Part shown: in pieces, positions 48,095-58,440 of the stretch
Layout: every line of letters begins with the position of its first letter
Numbering within the stretch: the first letter of the stretch is position 1
NCBI GenBank assembly: GCA_963805445.1
Contig: CAWDUI010000012.1
Span: 62,001 to 126,000, forward strand
Direction of reading: 5' to 3'
Origin: JAENVT01 sp963805445
GTDB lineage: Bacteria; Actinomycetota; Acidimicrobiia; Acidimicrobiales; Ilumatobacteraceae
DNA length: 64,000 bases
Notes under the pieces: generated by a model
Database searches by the model: none
Told to the model about the DNA's origin: nothing
The model's input: the letters and a program-made list of their open reading frames with translations, nothing else
Translations under genes and position numbers: made by a program

Positions 48095-50350
48095 TCATCG
48101 CCGTCCAAACACGCGACTGGCGTGTAGGGCAGGTCGAGGTGCTCGACGCCGAATTCGCGAAGGGCATCGAGCACCGCACTTTGCAGGGCCGGCGTGCCGA
48201 CCACCGTGCCGGATTCTCCGACGCCTTTCACCCCGAGCGGGTTCAACGGTGACGGCGTCTCCATCTCGTGCGTCTCGAAGCTCGGCAGCTCCGCGGCAGA
48301 GATCAGTGCGTAGTCGGCAAGGTTGCCGCTGAGCGGCACACCGTTGTCGCCGTACACCATCTCCTCGTAGATGGCCGCGGCGACCGCCATGCCCAAACCA
48401 CCGTGCACCTGCCCCTCCGCCAGCTGGGGTTGCAGCAACGTGCCGGCGTCGTCGACCGTGACCAGTGGACCGAACCCGCACCTCACCCGGTCTCGACGTC
48501 GAGCTCGATGGTTGCCACACATGCCCCGAACGCGAACGTGCCGGCGCCGCCCGCTGGGCTTGAAGTGGTGATCGGCGGACAACGGCCCGAGATCGGTCCA
48601 GCCGACGTCGCGCGACGGTGTGCCGGCCACGTGGAACCGGCCACTGGCCTGCTCGAACACGATGTCGGCGACCGCCGCCTCCAACCGCTCGGCAGCGGCG
48701 TGCTTGGCCAACTCGATCACGTCATGTGCCGCCCCATATGCAGCCGAGCCACCCAGCTGTGCAGAGCGCGACCCGATGGTGCCCCCGCCGGTCGGCGACA
48801 ACGCCGTGTCGCTGTGCAGCACGCGGACCTGGTCGCTGGCGATGCCCAACTCGTCGCCGACGAGCGCGGCGAACGTGGTCTCGTGGGCCTGCCCGTGTGG
48901 TGACGTGCCGACCACCACCGTGACACCGCCCTGGGGATCGACGGTGACAGAAGCGCGCTCGCCCTCGCCGCCTCCCGTGATCTCGACGGTGCAGCTGACG
49001 CCGATGCCCAGCCGCGTCGGGCTTCCCTGGCGACGCAACTCTGCTTGCTCGGCCCGCAGCGCCGCATACCCGGCGGCTTTCACGCAGCGATCGAGCGCGT
49101 CCTCGTATCGCCCACTGTCGTAGGTCGAGCCCAATGCCGTCGTGTAGGGGAACGCCTCGGGCGGCACGAGATTGCGGCGACGCACCTCGACCGGGTCGAG
49201 CCCGATCCGTGCCCCATACCGGTCCATCGCCCGCTCGATGTCGCACGACGCCTCTGGGCGGCCGGCACCGCGCAGGGCCATGGTCGATGCCGTGTTGGTG
49301 ACCACCGAGCGACCGCCGGCGCGTGCCGTCGGGAATGTCGTACACGCCAGTGCCGGAGTTGCGCAGGTTCCCGGTGATGAACGTTCCCATCGCCGGGTAC
49401 GCGCCGCTGTCTTGCACCGCAGTCACCTCGTACGCCAGCACCGTGCCGTCGAACGTGCCTCCGATCCGTACCCGGTGAGTCGACGCGCGGCCATGACCCA
49501 TGGCGAGCATGCACTCCGACCGCGTCTCGACCCACCGGACCGCTCGGCCCAGACGGCGTGCGGCCCAGGCGACCACCACGTCCTCGGGTTGGCATCCGTA
49601 CCCACCCTTCGATCCGAACCCACCGCCGACGTCGGGCGTGATTGCTCGGACCGTGCCCGGCGTGAGACCGAGCGCGCACTCGATCACATGCTTGGCCCCG
49701 GCAGGCCGCTGCGAACAGACCCAGACCGTGCACTTCCCTTCGTCGTCCCACACGGCTGCGGCGGCGCGAGGCTCCATTGCCCCGGCATGCAGAGCGGGGG
49801 TGCCTCATGGTGAACTCCTCGACCACGTCGCATGCTTCGAACGGATCGGCCTCGAACGGCGGCAGCGACCACTCGTACGACACGTTGGTCCCCGCCGCTT
49901 CGTGCACGAGCACATCACCGCGCAAGAGCGTCTTCCAGATCGATCACTGGCGGAAGCGGATCGGTCTCGACGATCACGACCTCCGCACCATCGGCCGCCT
50001 CGGCCCGCGTCTCGGCCAACACGACGGCTACTGGTTCGCCCACGAAGCGCACCACGTCCTGCGCCATCATCGGGCGCACCATTGCCTTGTTTGCCGTGGG
50101 CAGGCGCGGTGGCAGCACCCACACGTCGGTCAAATCGGCCCCGGTGAGCACGGCGACGACGCCTGGCATAGACTTCGCCTCGGACACATCGATCGAGAGC
50201 AGCCGGCCGTGGGGCTCGATCGCTCGAACGAACACCGCGTGCAGCAGCATCGTGCAGTTCGGGGAGGCGCAGCCCGTCGATGAACGTGCCTCGACCGGTG
50301 ATCAGCGGGCCGTCCTCTCGTCGGTCAGTGTGGGGCAAGTGGGTGCTCAC
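48095..50350 (-). CDS. Xanthine dehydrogenase/CO dehydrogenase large subunit-like (CoxL family), many frameshifts
   Basis: About 750 residues are readable across roughly seven breaks (near 50245, 49920, 49800, 49335, 48565, 48485 and 48115). Recognisable blocks are PLITGRGTFIDGLRLPELHD at the start, AITPDVGGGFGSKGGYGCQP at the molybdopterin site, TMALRGAGRPEA at the form-II-like active-site loop, and PLNPLGVKGVGESGTVV with the catalytic Glu near the end. The family hydroxylates aldehydes, purines or CO using a Mo-cytosine dinucleotide cofactor. GTG 50350 is the likely start. The C-terminus probably ends at SRVFGRR (48095); the unshifted frame runs to 47956. No small or medium subunit gene is nearby. 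Confidence 0.75.
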
Positions 50351-50400
50351 CCCGCGAATCTCTCACATGCGCGGCCGCTGCTCGATCTCGAAGACATCGG

Positions 50401-50869
50401 TCAACCCGTGACGAAGCGCTCACTGGTCATGCAGGGCGCCAGACCCTCCGCTGCCGCCGCGTCGAGGATCTCCGTGGCGCGCGCCACGAAGGTGGCTCAG
50501 ATCGGGTCGTGCCGGATCGAGGCGACGGGCGACCGCAACGAACAGGGTCAACGACGAGACCAGCTTGGAGTTGTCGGGCGACCCGAACAATGCGCTGACA
50601 CGGACCCCTTCCTCGATCACCTGGCGCCACACGGCATCGACCAGTCGCACGTATCCGGCACCGAGCTCAGGGTGCAGCAGGTACGCCTCCGCTTCCTCCA
50701 CACTGGCGATCGAGTAACGCTGCGAGATCGGACTGACACCCAGTCCGCTGACCTGCGGGAAGATGTACCACATCCAATGTGACTGCTTGCGGCCGGTGCC
50801 GATCTCGCCGAGGGCGCGCTCGTAGCTGTCGCGCTGGGCTTCGAGAAAGCGGTTCAGATCGACCGTCAC
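50401..50869 (-). CDS. DUF1810 family protein, one frameshift
   Basis: The roughly 155-residue helical protein has the family hallmark SHWMWYIFPQVSGLG followed by SQRYSIASVEEAEAYLLHP. After a break near 50490 the tail reads ATEILDAAAAEGLAPCMTSE and ends at 50401. Function in the family is unknown. The GTG start at 50869 overlaps the stop of the small upstream ORF (GTGA), so it is translationally coupled. Confidence 0.82.
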
Positions 50870-51033
50870 GCTTCCTCGTGTTTGCTCTCACCGCCGTCCG
50901 TCGGGACCGGCGCCGGTGTCGTGCCGGGTGGCGTCATCGAGATCGTGAGACCATCGATCTCCAATACGATCTCGGGTTGTCCCGACGAGTTGGTGATGCT
51001 CACTGGCTTCGGTGCCTTGCGTTGAACGGCCAT
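50866..51033 (-). CDS. Small hypothetical protein (55 residues), coupled to the DUF1810 gene
   Basis: ATG 51033 opens MAVQRKAPKPVSITNSSG and the frame runs through VLEIDGLTISMTPPGTT to a charged, His/Glu-containing end at 50866. Its stop overlaps the next gene's GTG by four bases, a strong sign that the frame is real. No hydrophobic segment or known motif is visible. It may be a small partner of the DUF1810 protein. Confidence 0.5.
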   Translation of the reverse strand: MAVQRKAPKPVSITNSSGQPEIVLEIDGLTISMTPPGTTPAPVPTDGGESKHEEA

Positions 51034-51115
51034 GTCAGTACGGTACCGGCGAGGGCGCGACGTCGATCAGCACCTGCCGCGACGCCGTGTTTCGATCGCG
51101 TGCACAACGGGCACC

Positions 51116-51779
51116 ATGCGTTTGTGCGGACAACATCGCCTGGCCGTCGCGGTCGCCGTTTCAGTCGCCATGTTGGGGGCCTGCGGGGTGCAAGAGCACG
51201 CTCAACCGTCAGCAGGACTGGTCGCGTTCACGCCACACGTCGCGGCTCGCAGTCGACGTTGCATCGACTTCGGGCACCGCAAATCTTTCCGTGCCACTGC
51301 ACGTCGTGCACGGACGGTTTCTCGGGCTCGGGTTGGGATCGTCACTCACCGATGCGCTTCGCACACTCGGCGTCGACACCGGTCGCCGAGCAGGCTGACC
51401 TGCCGAACGACTCGAGCGGAGCGGTCGCGCTGCGTCCGTGTCTGGGTGGCGGCGAGCACTGGCTGATCACTGCAGACAACTTGACCCTGATGTTCGAGGG
51501 GCCGTCGGCCGACGCGGCGAGGCTGACCACGTGGCGGTACTCGGCGGCCCGACCATCGGCTTCACCAGCTGGTTGCGCCACGCGAATCACGATTGGTTCG
51601 ACTCGCACTGAGGTCCTCGAGGCATTCGACACTGCGGTCGACATCGGAGACGCGATCGAAGTGCTCCACCGGTGGCGCTGCAGTTCGGATTCCGCAGTGG
51701 GACCGTCGCTTGGTTCGGCGACACTCCTGCGCCCGCGATCTCATTGCTGCCACGTGACGTCGTCTCGGCGTCGCATTGA
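51116..51779 (+). CDS. Putative lipoprotein of unknown function, several frameshifts
   Basis: The ATG at 51116 starts a signal peptide (LAVAVAVSVAMLGACGVQE) with the lipobox LGAC. About 220 residues follow in pieces across frames: RLAVDVASTSGTANLSVPLH, GLGLGSSLTDALRTLGVDT, GGGEHWLITADNLTLMFEG and LQFGFRSGTVAWFGDT, ending SASH at 51779. Breaks lie near 51225, 51380, 51545 and 51680. I recognise no family. The blocks look like a small beta-rich extracytoplasmic domain. It ends just before the ArsR operator. Confidence 0.55.
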
Positions 51780-51780
51780 G

Positions 51781-51813
51781 TTCATCAACATGATAAGTTT
51801 GTCAGTTGATGAA
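51781..51813 (+). promoter_or_regulatory. ArsR-type operator upstream of the arsR-like/sulP pair
   Basis: TTCATCAAC (51781-51789) and GTTGATGAA (51805-51813) are perfect 9-nt inverted repeats spaced by 15 nt, containing the ATCAA...TTGAT core typical of ArsR/SmtB operators. An AT-rich centre (TGATAAGT) could hold the -10. The repeat ends 2 nt before the regulator's ATG, so bound repressor would block its own transcription. Confidence 0.65.
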
Positions 51814-51815
51814 AC

Positions 51816-52178
51816 ATGCGGCTAGATCATGCCCCCGTCGACGACCTGGTGAATCAACCCCTGTCGGAGATCAAGGCAGAACTGTTCAAGGCTCTCGCAC
51901 ATGCAGGCAGGGTGCGCATCCTCGAGGTGCTGCGCGACGGCGATCGCACTGTCGCCGAACTGATTCCAGCCGTCGGACTGGAGTCATCGCATCTGTCGCA
52001 ACAGCTGGCCGTTCTCCGACGAGCCCGGGTGGTCAACGCGGCGCGCTCGGGATCCTCGGTCACCTACTCGATCGCCGACCCGACAATCGTCGAGTTGCTC
52101 GCCGCCGCACGGTCGTTCCTCATCAACAGCCTCAGCGTGAGTCAAGAGTTGCTCGCCGATCTCCACCAGGGTGGGTGA
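51816..52178 (+). CDS. ArsR-family winged-helix repressor
   Basis: The 120-residue protein has the ArsR winged helix: LFKALAHAGRVRILEVLRDG, then VAELIPAVGLESSHLSQQLA (recognition helix) and SGSSVTYSIADPTIVELL. It contains no cysteine pair in the alpha3 helix and no obvious metal-site histidines, so it may sense something other than metals, such as sulfur species or pH. The ATG at 51816 directly follows a perfect palindrome, indicating autoregulation. Its stop overlaps the transporter ATG (TGATG), so the transporter is its regulatory target. Confidence 0.88.
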   Translation: MRLDHAPVDDLVNQPLSEIKAELFKALAHAGRVRILEVLRDGDRTVAELIPAVGLESSHLSQQLAVLRRARVVNAARSGSSVTYSIADPTIVELLAAARSFLINSLSVSQELLADLHQGG

Positions 52179-53888
52179 TGGATACAGATGGCGGTCATCT
52201 GACCGCGCCAACCACCAGCCCGACCGCGGCGACGAAGCCCTCGTCGTCACCACTGCGCGCCCTGGCACCGCGAGCCGGTGACTATGCCGGCCTGCGGTCG
52301 TCATGGAAGGGCGACGTGCTCGCCGGCCTCACGGTCGGCGTGGTTGCGGTTCCGCTGGCGCTGGCCTTCGGTATCACGGCCGGCCTCGGTGCAACCGCCG
52401 GTTTGATCACGGCCATCATCGCCGGCCTGGTTGCTGCGGTGTTCGGGGGCTCGAACGTGCAGGTCTCCGGCCCAACCGGTGCGATGACGGTCGTTCTGGT
52501 CCCGATCGTCGCCCGGTACGGCCCGCAGGCTGTGTTCGTCGTCTCGATGATCGCCGGCGTCGTGCTCGTCATCGCCGCGATCGCTCGGCTCGGTCGGTAC
52601 ATCGCGTTCATCCCCTGGCCCGTGGTCGAGGGATTCACGGTGGGCATCGCCGTCATCATCTTCCTTCAACAGGTGCCACCCGCGCTCGGTGTCACCAAAC
52701 CACACGGCGAGAACACGGCCGCGGTGGCCGCGAGGGCGGTAGTCAAGTCCTTCGGCAACGGCAGCATCCAGGCGATCGGAGTCGTCGTGCTCGTCGCCGC
52801 AATCATGGTCGCGTTGCCGCGCATCCGCCGCTCGCTGCCGTCGTCACTGATCGCCGTGCTCGTCGCCACGATCGTTGCGCAGGCGACATCGCTCGACATC
52901 GCCCGGATCGGTTCACTCCCGTCGTCGCTGCCGATGCCGAGCGTTGCCCGACACATCGTTCGGGCAGACCAGAGACTTGCTGTCGGCAGGGCTCGCCGTC
53001 GCCCTGCTCGCAGCGATCGAAAGCCTGTTGTCGGCGCGGGTGGCCGACGGGATGAGCGATGGGGGTCGCCACGACCCCGACCGCGAGCTGTTCGGCCAGG
53101 GGCTCGCCAACGTCGTGTCGCCGTTGTTCGGAGGCATGCCCGCCACCGGCGCGATCGCCCGGACCGCCGTCAACGTGCGCGCCGGGGCCCGAACACGAGT
53201 TGCCTCCATCACGCACGCGATCGTGCTGGTCCTGGTCGTGTTCTTCGGTGGACCGCTCGTCTCGCGCATCCCGCTCGCAGCATTGGCCGGGGTGCTGATG
53301 GTGACTGCTCAGCGAATGGTCGAGATCCACAACGTCCGGGCCGTGCTGCGCTCGACCCGTTCCGACGCACTGGTCCTGGTGCTCACTTCGGTGGCCACGA
53401 TCGCATTCGATCTCATCATCGCCGTCGAAATCGGTGTCGCCGTCGCTGCATTGTTGGCCCTGCGCCATGTCGCCCGAAGCAGCGGAGCCGAGATCGAACG
53501 ACTGCCGCTCGACGAGACGGTCACCGACGTCGAGGAAGCTCGCCTCCTCCACGAGCACATCGTCGTCTACCGATTGGACGGCTCGCTGTTCTTCGGGGCG
53601 TCGCAGCGATTCCTGACCGAGCTCACCGCAGTCAGCGATGTGAAGATCGTGATCCTGCGGCTGTCTCAGATCCAGGTGCTCGACGCAACCGGCGCGCAGG
53701 CGCTCGGCGAGATCGTCGCCGAGCTCGAGTCGCGCGGCATCACGGTCTTGCTCAAGGGGGTTCGACCGCGCCATCGACGAGTCCTCCTCGCGGTCGGGAC
53801 GCTCGATCATCTCGCCCACGAACGGCACCTGTTCGACACGCTCGACGAGGCGGTCACCCACGCCCGGTTGCACCTCGCCCGCACCTGA
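52178..53888 (+). CDS. SulP-family anion transporter with STAS domain, one frameshift
   Basis: The roughly 570-residue membrane protein carries SulP family blocks: GLTVGVVAVPLALAFGITAG near the N-terminus, then SNVQVSGPTGAMTVVL, and after the break ELFGQGLANVVSPLFGGMPATG-like sequence. The C-terminal ~140 residues are a STAS domain (VYRLDGSLFFGASQRFLTEL, then LRLSQIQVLDATGAQALGEI). Substrates of the family are sulfate, bicarbonate or other anions. The frame changes near 52970, inside a hydrophobic segment. It is coupled to the ArsR gene upstream; ArsR-SulP pairs are common in actinobacteria. Bicarbonate or sulfate import cannot be decided here. Confidence 0.9.
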
Positions 53889-53895
53889 CGCGCGA

Positions 53896-54771
53896 TCAGC
53901 CGCCGGTCGGAGCCGCCTCCGGGAATGCAGGTCGCCGATCGGCCGATTCCGTGTCCGGACTCGCCGGGTCCTCAGGACCGGTCGTCCGCCTCGAACGAAC
54001 CAGGCGGCGGACGCCATCATCGATCGCCAGTGCGATCCCGAGCAACACGATCGCCACGATGCCATCCATCCACCAGTGGTTCCCGGTGGCCGATACGGCC
54101 AACATCGTCAGCACGACATGCAGCAAGAACAGCCATCGCCAGCGGCTGGTGCTGACAGCGACGACGCCGAACGACACCAGCGCTGCCCAGCCAACGTGGA
54201 TCGACGGCATTGCCGCGAACTGATCGGAGATGCCGGTGCCGACCGGGCCGTAGAGCGACCACCCATAGTGCGCAGTCAGGTCGATGTATCCGAGATCGGG
54301 CAGGAAACGAGGTGGCGCCACCCGAACGAACCGGATGATCACGCAGAAACCGGTCATGATCGCCAAGGCGTTGCGCCAGCGTGGATAACGCTCCCGATAA
54401 CGGACGAACAGCCAGACCATGAAGGCGATCAGTGCCGGCACGTGCACGATCGCGTAGTAGTAGTTGGACAACCTGCCCAGCCAGTCGTGCCGCAACACGA
54501 AGTGCTGCAACGACAGTTCCGTCGGCATGTGGAGCGCGTTTTGGAACCGCACGATCTGGCGAGCCCGGTCGATGGCTCCTTCGTCTTGGGCCAGCGGCAG
54601 CACTCTCGCCAGGCGCCAGACCGAGTACAGCGAGGCCACGAGGGCAAGCTCCTGCGCCCACAGCATGATTGCCTCGCGCAGACGCGTCGGCCGCTGCCGT
54701 CGCAAGACGACGGCGACCAGCCCGCATAGGACCGCCGCCACGGCAGCCTGATCCCACGTGGGCCAATCCAT
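53896..54771 (-). CDS. PAP2-superfamily membrane phosphatase (inositolphosphotransferase-like)
   Basis: The 291-residue protein has about six helices. The PAP2_3 signature is RVAPPRFLPD (C1-like), AAMPSIHVGWAALVSFG (C2, His) and ATGNHWWMDGIVAI (C3, His and Asp). The N-terminal segment (FQNALHMPTELSLQHFVL) is typical of the Aur1/Ipt1-like branch, which handles lipid-linked phosphates or phosphoinositol. The ATG at 54771 is chosen because it precedes the first helix. The tail is charged. It ends 8 bp from the convergent SulP gene. The substrate is unknown. Confidence 0.87.
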   Translation of the reverse strand: MDWPTWDQAAVAAVLCGLVAVVLRRQRPTRLREAIMLWAQELALVASLYSVWRLARVLPLAQDEGAIDRARQIVRFQNALHMPTELSLQHFVLRHDWLGRLSNYYYAIVHVPALIAFMVWLFVRYRERYPRWRNALAIMTGFCVIIRFVRVAPPRFLPDLGYIDLTAHYGWSLYGPVGTGISDQFAAMPSIHVGWAALVSFGVVAVSTSRWRWLFLLHVVLTMLAVSATGNHWWMDGIVAIVLLGIALAIDDGVRRLVRSRRTTGPEDPASPDTESADRRPAFPEAAPTGG

Positions 54772-54902
54772 ATCCGAACAAGACTGCCGGGCGAAACCCG
54801 TCGACGCAAACTCTTGCCCGATCAAATCCACTGCGTTCCCGGGAGCGGGCGCCGCTCGACCGTCGCTGTGACGGTCAGCGTGTGACAGCCGGCGCGAGCA
54901 AG

Positions 54903-54937
54903 GCCCACGTGCCATCCGATCGACGGGGCACGTGGGC
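54903..54937. other. Unassigned 11-bp hairpin in a divergent gap
   Basis: GCCCACGTGCC (54903-54913) pairs perfectly with GGCACGTGGGC (54927-54937) around 13 nt. Each arm contains the palindrome CACGTG. It lies between the divergent starts at 54771 and 55026, so it terminates neither annotated gene. It may be a protein-binding site or part of a small RNA. Nothing else is visible in this gap. Confidence 0.4.
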
Positions 54938-55025
54938 TGGTCCTGCTCATTTCGACCGTGATCCCGGGCCAGATGACGTGAAGTTGCTACGGTGACCCAA
55001 CTCAGGGACGAGAGAGCGGGCCACC

Positions 55026-56110
55026 ATGTCGACGCAAGTGCCAGGAGAGCCCCACAGATCGCCACCGCCCTGGCTGGTCCCGGCCGGGATCGGCGTGATC
55101 ATCGTGCTGCTCGCCGTCCTCATCGTCGTGCTCCTGACCCGCGACGACAGCAATTCGTCGTCCTCCACGACGACCCTGGCAGCGGCGGACCACCACCGCA
55201 TCGACGGTTGCTCAAACCACCGTTGTCGAGACAACTCCACACGAGACCGTGGCGGCGTCGACAGTGCCGACAACGGAGCCCGTCACGACCGAGTCAGTGC
55301 CGCAACCTGTCGGCCCGGGCCAAGCTGCGCTGGTCATCGATGGCACGACGCAACGGTTCTCGGTCGCGGTCACGTGCTCCGATTTCTGGGCCGGGGTCCA
55401 GACCACCAGCCACGTGCTGATCGAAAGCGGCACCAGCCACATCTGGGTGGTCGATGTCTTGGAGTCCGAAGAGGGTGGCGACCGCGGCATGCGCGCAGTC
55501 GACATGGACTACCCGATCGCCGCCAACGTGTTCGGCCAGGACGTCGCCGTCGCGCCCGATCTACTTCGGCACCGTCGACGAGACCCGGACTGGCGCTACC
55601 AGCGCAACCCTGGAGCTGACATCGGGCGACGGTGCGGCGTCGGTCGACATCTCCCTCGGCCAGCCGATCACCCCCGACGACTCCGCGGTCGGCTGGATCA
55701 CTCCACAATCGCCGTTCGCCCCCGGCACACAGGTCGACTGGCTGTCGCCCGACGAATCGACCGGGCAGCGATTCAATGTCCTGGCTGACTGTGGCGGCGA
55801 GTTGCTGGTGTCCGGCGGCGGCATGCTCCTGACGACCTACCCGGAGAACGGCAGCACATTGGCGGCGGGACTCGTCAACTCCGACAACCTGCTGGGCGAC
55901 AACGTGTGGTGGACCAACCTCGTCGTGCCAACTCCCGACGAGGCGGCGTTCGAGCACGGCGGCGGCGGCGACATCACCGCAGCAATCAACGTCTACCCCG
56001 ACGGCGACCGCAGCGCCCAGCCCGGCTACCTCTCGTGGACCGAGCGGCCGCCGCGATCATCCGTCGGCAAGTCCGGCCTGCTCGACGATGTCTGCACAGT
56101 CGGCCCCTGA
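55026..56110 (+). CDS. Membrane-anchored extracytoplasmic protein of unknown function, two frameshifts
   Basis: The roughly 360-residue protein has a short cytoplasmic head, one helix (PAGIGVIIVLLAVLIVVLL), a long Ser/Thr/Val linker and a beta-rich domain. The domain holds FSVAVTCSDFWAGVQTTSH and ILADCGGELLVSGGGMLL-like segments with a few cysteines. Frame changes lie near 55190 and 55560. No family is recognised. It resembles the linker-plus-domain proteins of actinobacterial envelopes. The ATG at 55026 is the first in frame with the helix. Confidence 0.65.
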
Positions 56111-56205
56111 ACACCGGCGCACACCATCGACGCAGGGCGCGCGACGATTGTGCAAATCGCAGGCCACACAGCGGGTGAACCAGCGGGCGCGAGAGGGAGA
56201 ATCGG

Positions 56206-58440
56206 ATGGACACGGTCCAATCGAAGGTCGATGAGCTGATCGGTCAGATGACGCCCAACGACAAGGCCGGCCAACTCACCCAGTACTTCTACTTCCGTCT
56301 GCCGGCCAGTGCTGCGCCGCCCGCCGACTTCCGCCGCGACGAGCAGCCACGGATGGTCGAGTCGGCCCTTCGGGAAGGTGCCGCCGGGTCGCTGCTGTTC
56401 GTCACCGATCCGGCGGAGATCAACCGGCTGCAACGGCTTGCCATCGACGGGAACCGGCTCGGCATCCCCGTCCTGTTCGGCTTCGACGTCGTTCACGGGC
56501 TTCGCACGATCCTTCCCGTCCCGATCGCAATGGCGGCCTCGTGGGATCCCGACACCATCGAACACGGGCAGGCGATGGCTGCCCGCGAGGCGCGAGCCGT
56601 CGGCATTCACTGGACGTTTGCACCCATGGTCGACATCGCCCGGGATCCCCGTTGGGGTCGCATGATCGAAGGCGCCGGTGAGGATCCCTACCTCGGCGCC
56701 GCCGTCGCCGCTGCACAGGTTCGTGGCTTCCAGGGAGGCGAGCTGGGGGCTCCGGAGCGCGTCATTGCCGGCCCGAAGCACTTCGCCGGATACGGCGCCG
56801 CGCTCGGAGGGCGCGACTACGACGAGGTCAACGTCTCCGACTCGGAGCTGTGGAACACCTACTTCCCACCGTTCAAGGCAGCGGTCGATGCCGGCGCCGG
56901 CAATGTGATGACTGCCTACATGGACCTGAACGGAGTACCGGCCACGGGCAATCACTGGCTGTTCACCGAGGTGCTGCGCGAAACATGGGGGTTCGAAGGG
57001 TTCGTGGTCAGCGATGCCAACGCCGTGCGGAATCTCGTCGCCCACCACTTTGCAACGGATCTCGCGGACGCCGGCGCCCGCGCCGTCAATGCCGGGGTCG
57101 ACATGGAGATGGCGATTGCCCGTCCCGCCTACGCACACCTGCACGAAGCGCTGGCGTCAGGCGCAGCGAACCCGCAGGCGGTCGACTCGAGCGTGCGGCG
57201 AGTGCTGGAGGCAAAGGTTCGGATGGGCCTCTTCGATGCACCGTTCGTCGACGAGGTCCGCGCCCGCGAGGTGCTCGCCGACCCGGCGCATCGCGATGTG
57301 GCACGTGCCACCGCAGAACGATCGGCGGTTCTCCTGCGCAACGAGGGAGATCTCTTACCGCTCGACGCCGACACGCTGCGTTCGATCGCGGTGATCGGAC
57401 CACTCGCCGACTCCAGGCGCGACACACTCGGGCCGTGGGTGTTCGACTTCGACCTCGACGAGACGGTGACCGTGTTGAGCGGAATCCGTGCCAGAGCCGG
57501 ACACGACGTGCGAGTCGACCACGCCCGCGGCGTGCGCGTCGTTCAGCGGGTGTTCCCTTCGATGTTCGACATGTTCGGGGGCAACCGGCCGGAGGATCCC
57601 GAGGGCTTCGACGACATCGCCGAGTTCCAGCACGCCGTTGACCTGGCACGCGCGGCCGACGTTGCCGTCGTGGTCGCCGGCGAATGGCAGAACATGATCG
57701 GCGAGGCGGCCTCACGGTCGTCGTTGGAGCTTCCCGGTCGCCAACTGGAACTGTTGCAGGCGGTGGTCGCGACCGGCACGCCGGTTGTGCTGCTGGTCAT
57801 GAACGGGCGCCCGCTCGACCTGCGTTGGCCGGCGGAGCACGTGTCGTCGATCCTCGACATCTGGTATCCCGGCACGCAGGGCGGCGCGGCCGTGGCGAAC
57901 CTGCTGTTCGGCGACGTCTCACCGGGCGGCAAGCTGCCCTTCACCTGGCCGCGCACGGTGGGGCAGGTACCGCTGGTGTACGCACACACCGCCTCGCACG
58001 AGCCCCAGAACCAGGCGCGGCGATACTGGGACGAGGACGGCACACCGCTGTTCCCGTTCGGGCACGGCTTGAGCTATGGCCGTTTCGAGTACACCGACCT
58101 CATTCTGGATCAATCGTCCACCACCACCGACGGAACTCTGCAGGTCTCGGTCGATGTGACCAACACAGGGTCTCGCCAAGGCGACGAGGTCGTCCAGCTC
58201 TACATCCATCAACGATCCGGCTCGGCGTCGCGTCCGGTACGCGAGCTCAAGGGCTTCTCGCGGATCACGCTCGCCGCGGGGGAGTCTCGCACCATCCAGT
58301 TCCAGGTCGGCCCGAACGAACGGCGCTACTGGAACGCTGCGGTCCGAGATTGGGTCACCGATTCGTCGACCTTCGATCTCTGGGTCGGCGGCGATTCGAC
58401 GGCCGAGCTGACCACGACGTTCCAGGTCACCGAGGGGTAG
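56206..58440 (+). CDS. Glycoside hydrolase family 3 (BglX-like beta-glucosidase)
   Basis: The 744-residue enzyme hydrolyses beta-linked glucosides or related sugars. The N-terminal barrel has PVLFGFDVVHGLRTILPVPI, KHFAGYGAALGGRDYDEVNV and the nucleophile Asp270 in GFVVSDANAV. The second domain supplies Glu500 in GEAASRSSLELPG, placed like the general acid/base of BglX-type enzymes. The C-terminal fibronectin-III-like domain (YGRFEYTDLILDQ, then VTNTGSRQGDEVVQLYIHQR) completes it. There is no signal peptide, so it acts on imported oligosaccharides. GAGAGGGAG precedes the ATG. The 2.2-kb frame is intact. It overlaps the convergent peroxiredoxin gene by 14 bp. Confidence 0.93.
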   Translation: MDTVQSKVDELIGQMTPNDKAGQLTQYFYFRLPASAAPPADFRRDEQPRMVESALREGAAGSLLFVTDPAEINRLQRLAIDGNRLGIPVLFGFDVVHGLRTILPVPIAMAASWDPDTIEHGQAMAAREARAVGIHWTFAPMVDIARDPRWGRMIEGAGEDPYLGAAVAAAQVRGFQGGELGAPERVIAGPKHFAGYGAALGGRDYDEVNVSDSELWNTYFPPFKAAVDAGAGNVMTAYMDLNGVPATGNHWLFTEVLRETWGFEGFVVSDANAVRNLVAHHFATDLADAGARAVNAGVDMEMAIARPAYAHLHEALASGAANPQAVDSSVRRVLEAKVRMGLFDAPFVDEVRAREVLADPAHRDVARATAERSAVLLRNEGDLLPLDADTLRSIAVIGPLADSRRDTLGPWVFDFDLDETVTVLSGIRARAGHDVRVDHARGVRVVQRVFPSMFDMFGGNRPEDPEGFDDIAEFQHAVDLARAADVAVVVAGEWQNMIGEAASRSSLELPGRQLELLQAVVATGTPVVLLVMNGRPLDLRWPAEHVSSILDIWYPGTQGGAAVANLLFGDVSPGGKLPFTWPRTVGQVPLVYAHTASHEPQNQARRYWDEDGTPLFPFGHGLSYGRFEYTDLILDQSSTTTDGTLQVSVDVTNTGSRQGDEVVQLYIHQRSGSASRPVRELKGFSRITLAAGESRTIQFQVGPNERRYWNAAVRDWVTDSSTFDLWVGGDSTAELTTTFQVTEG

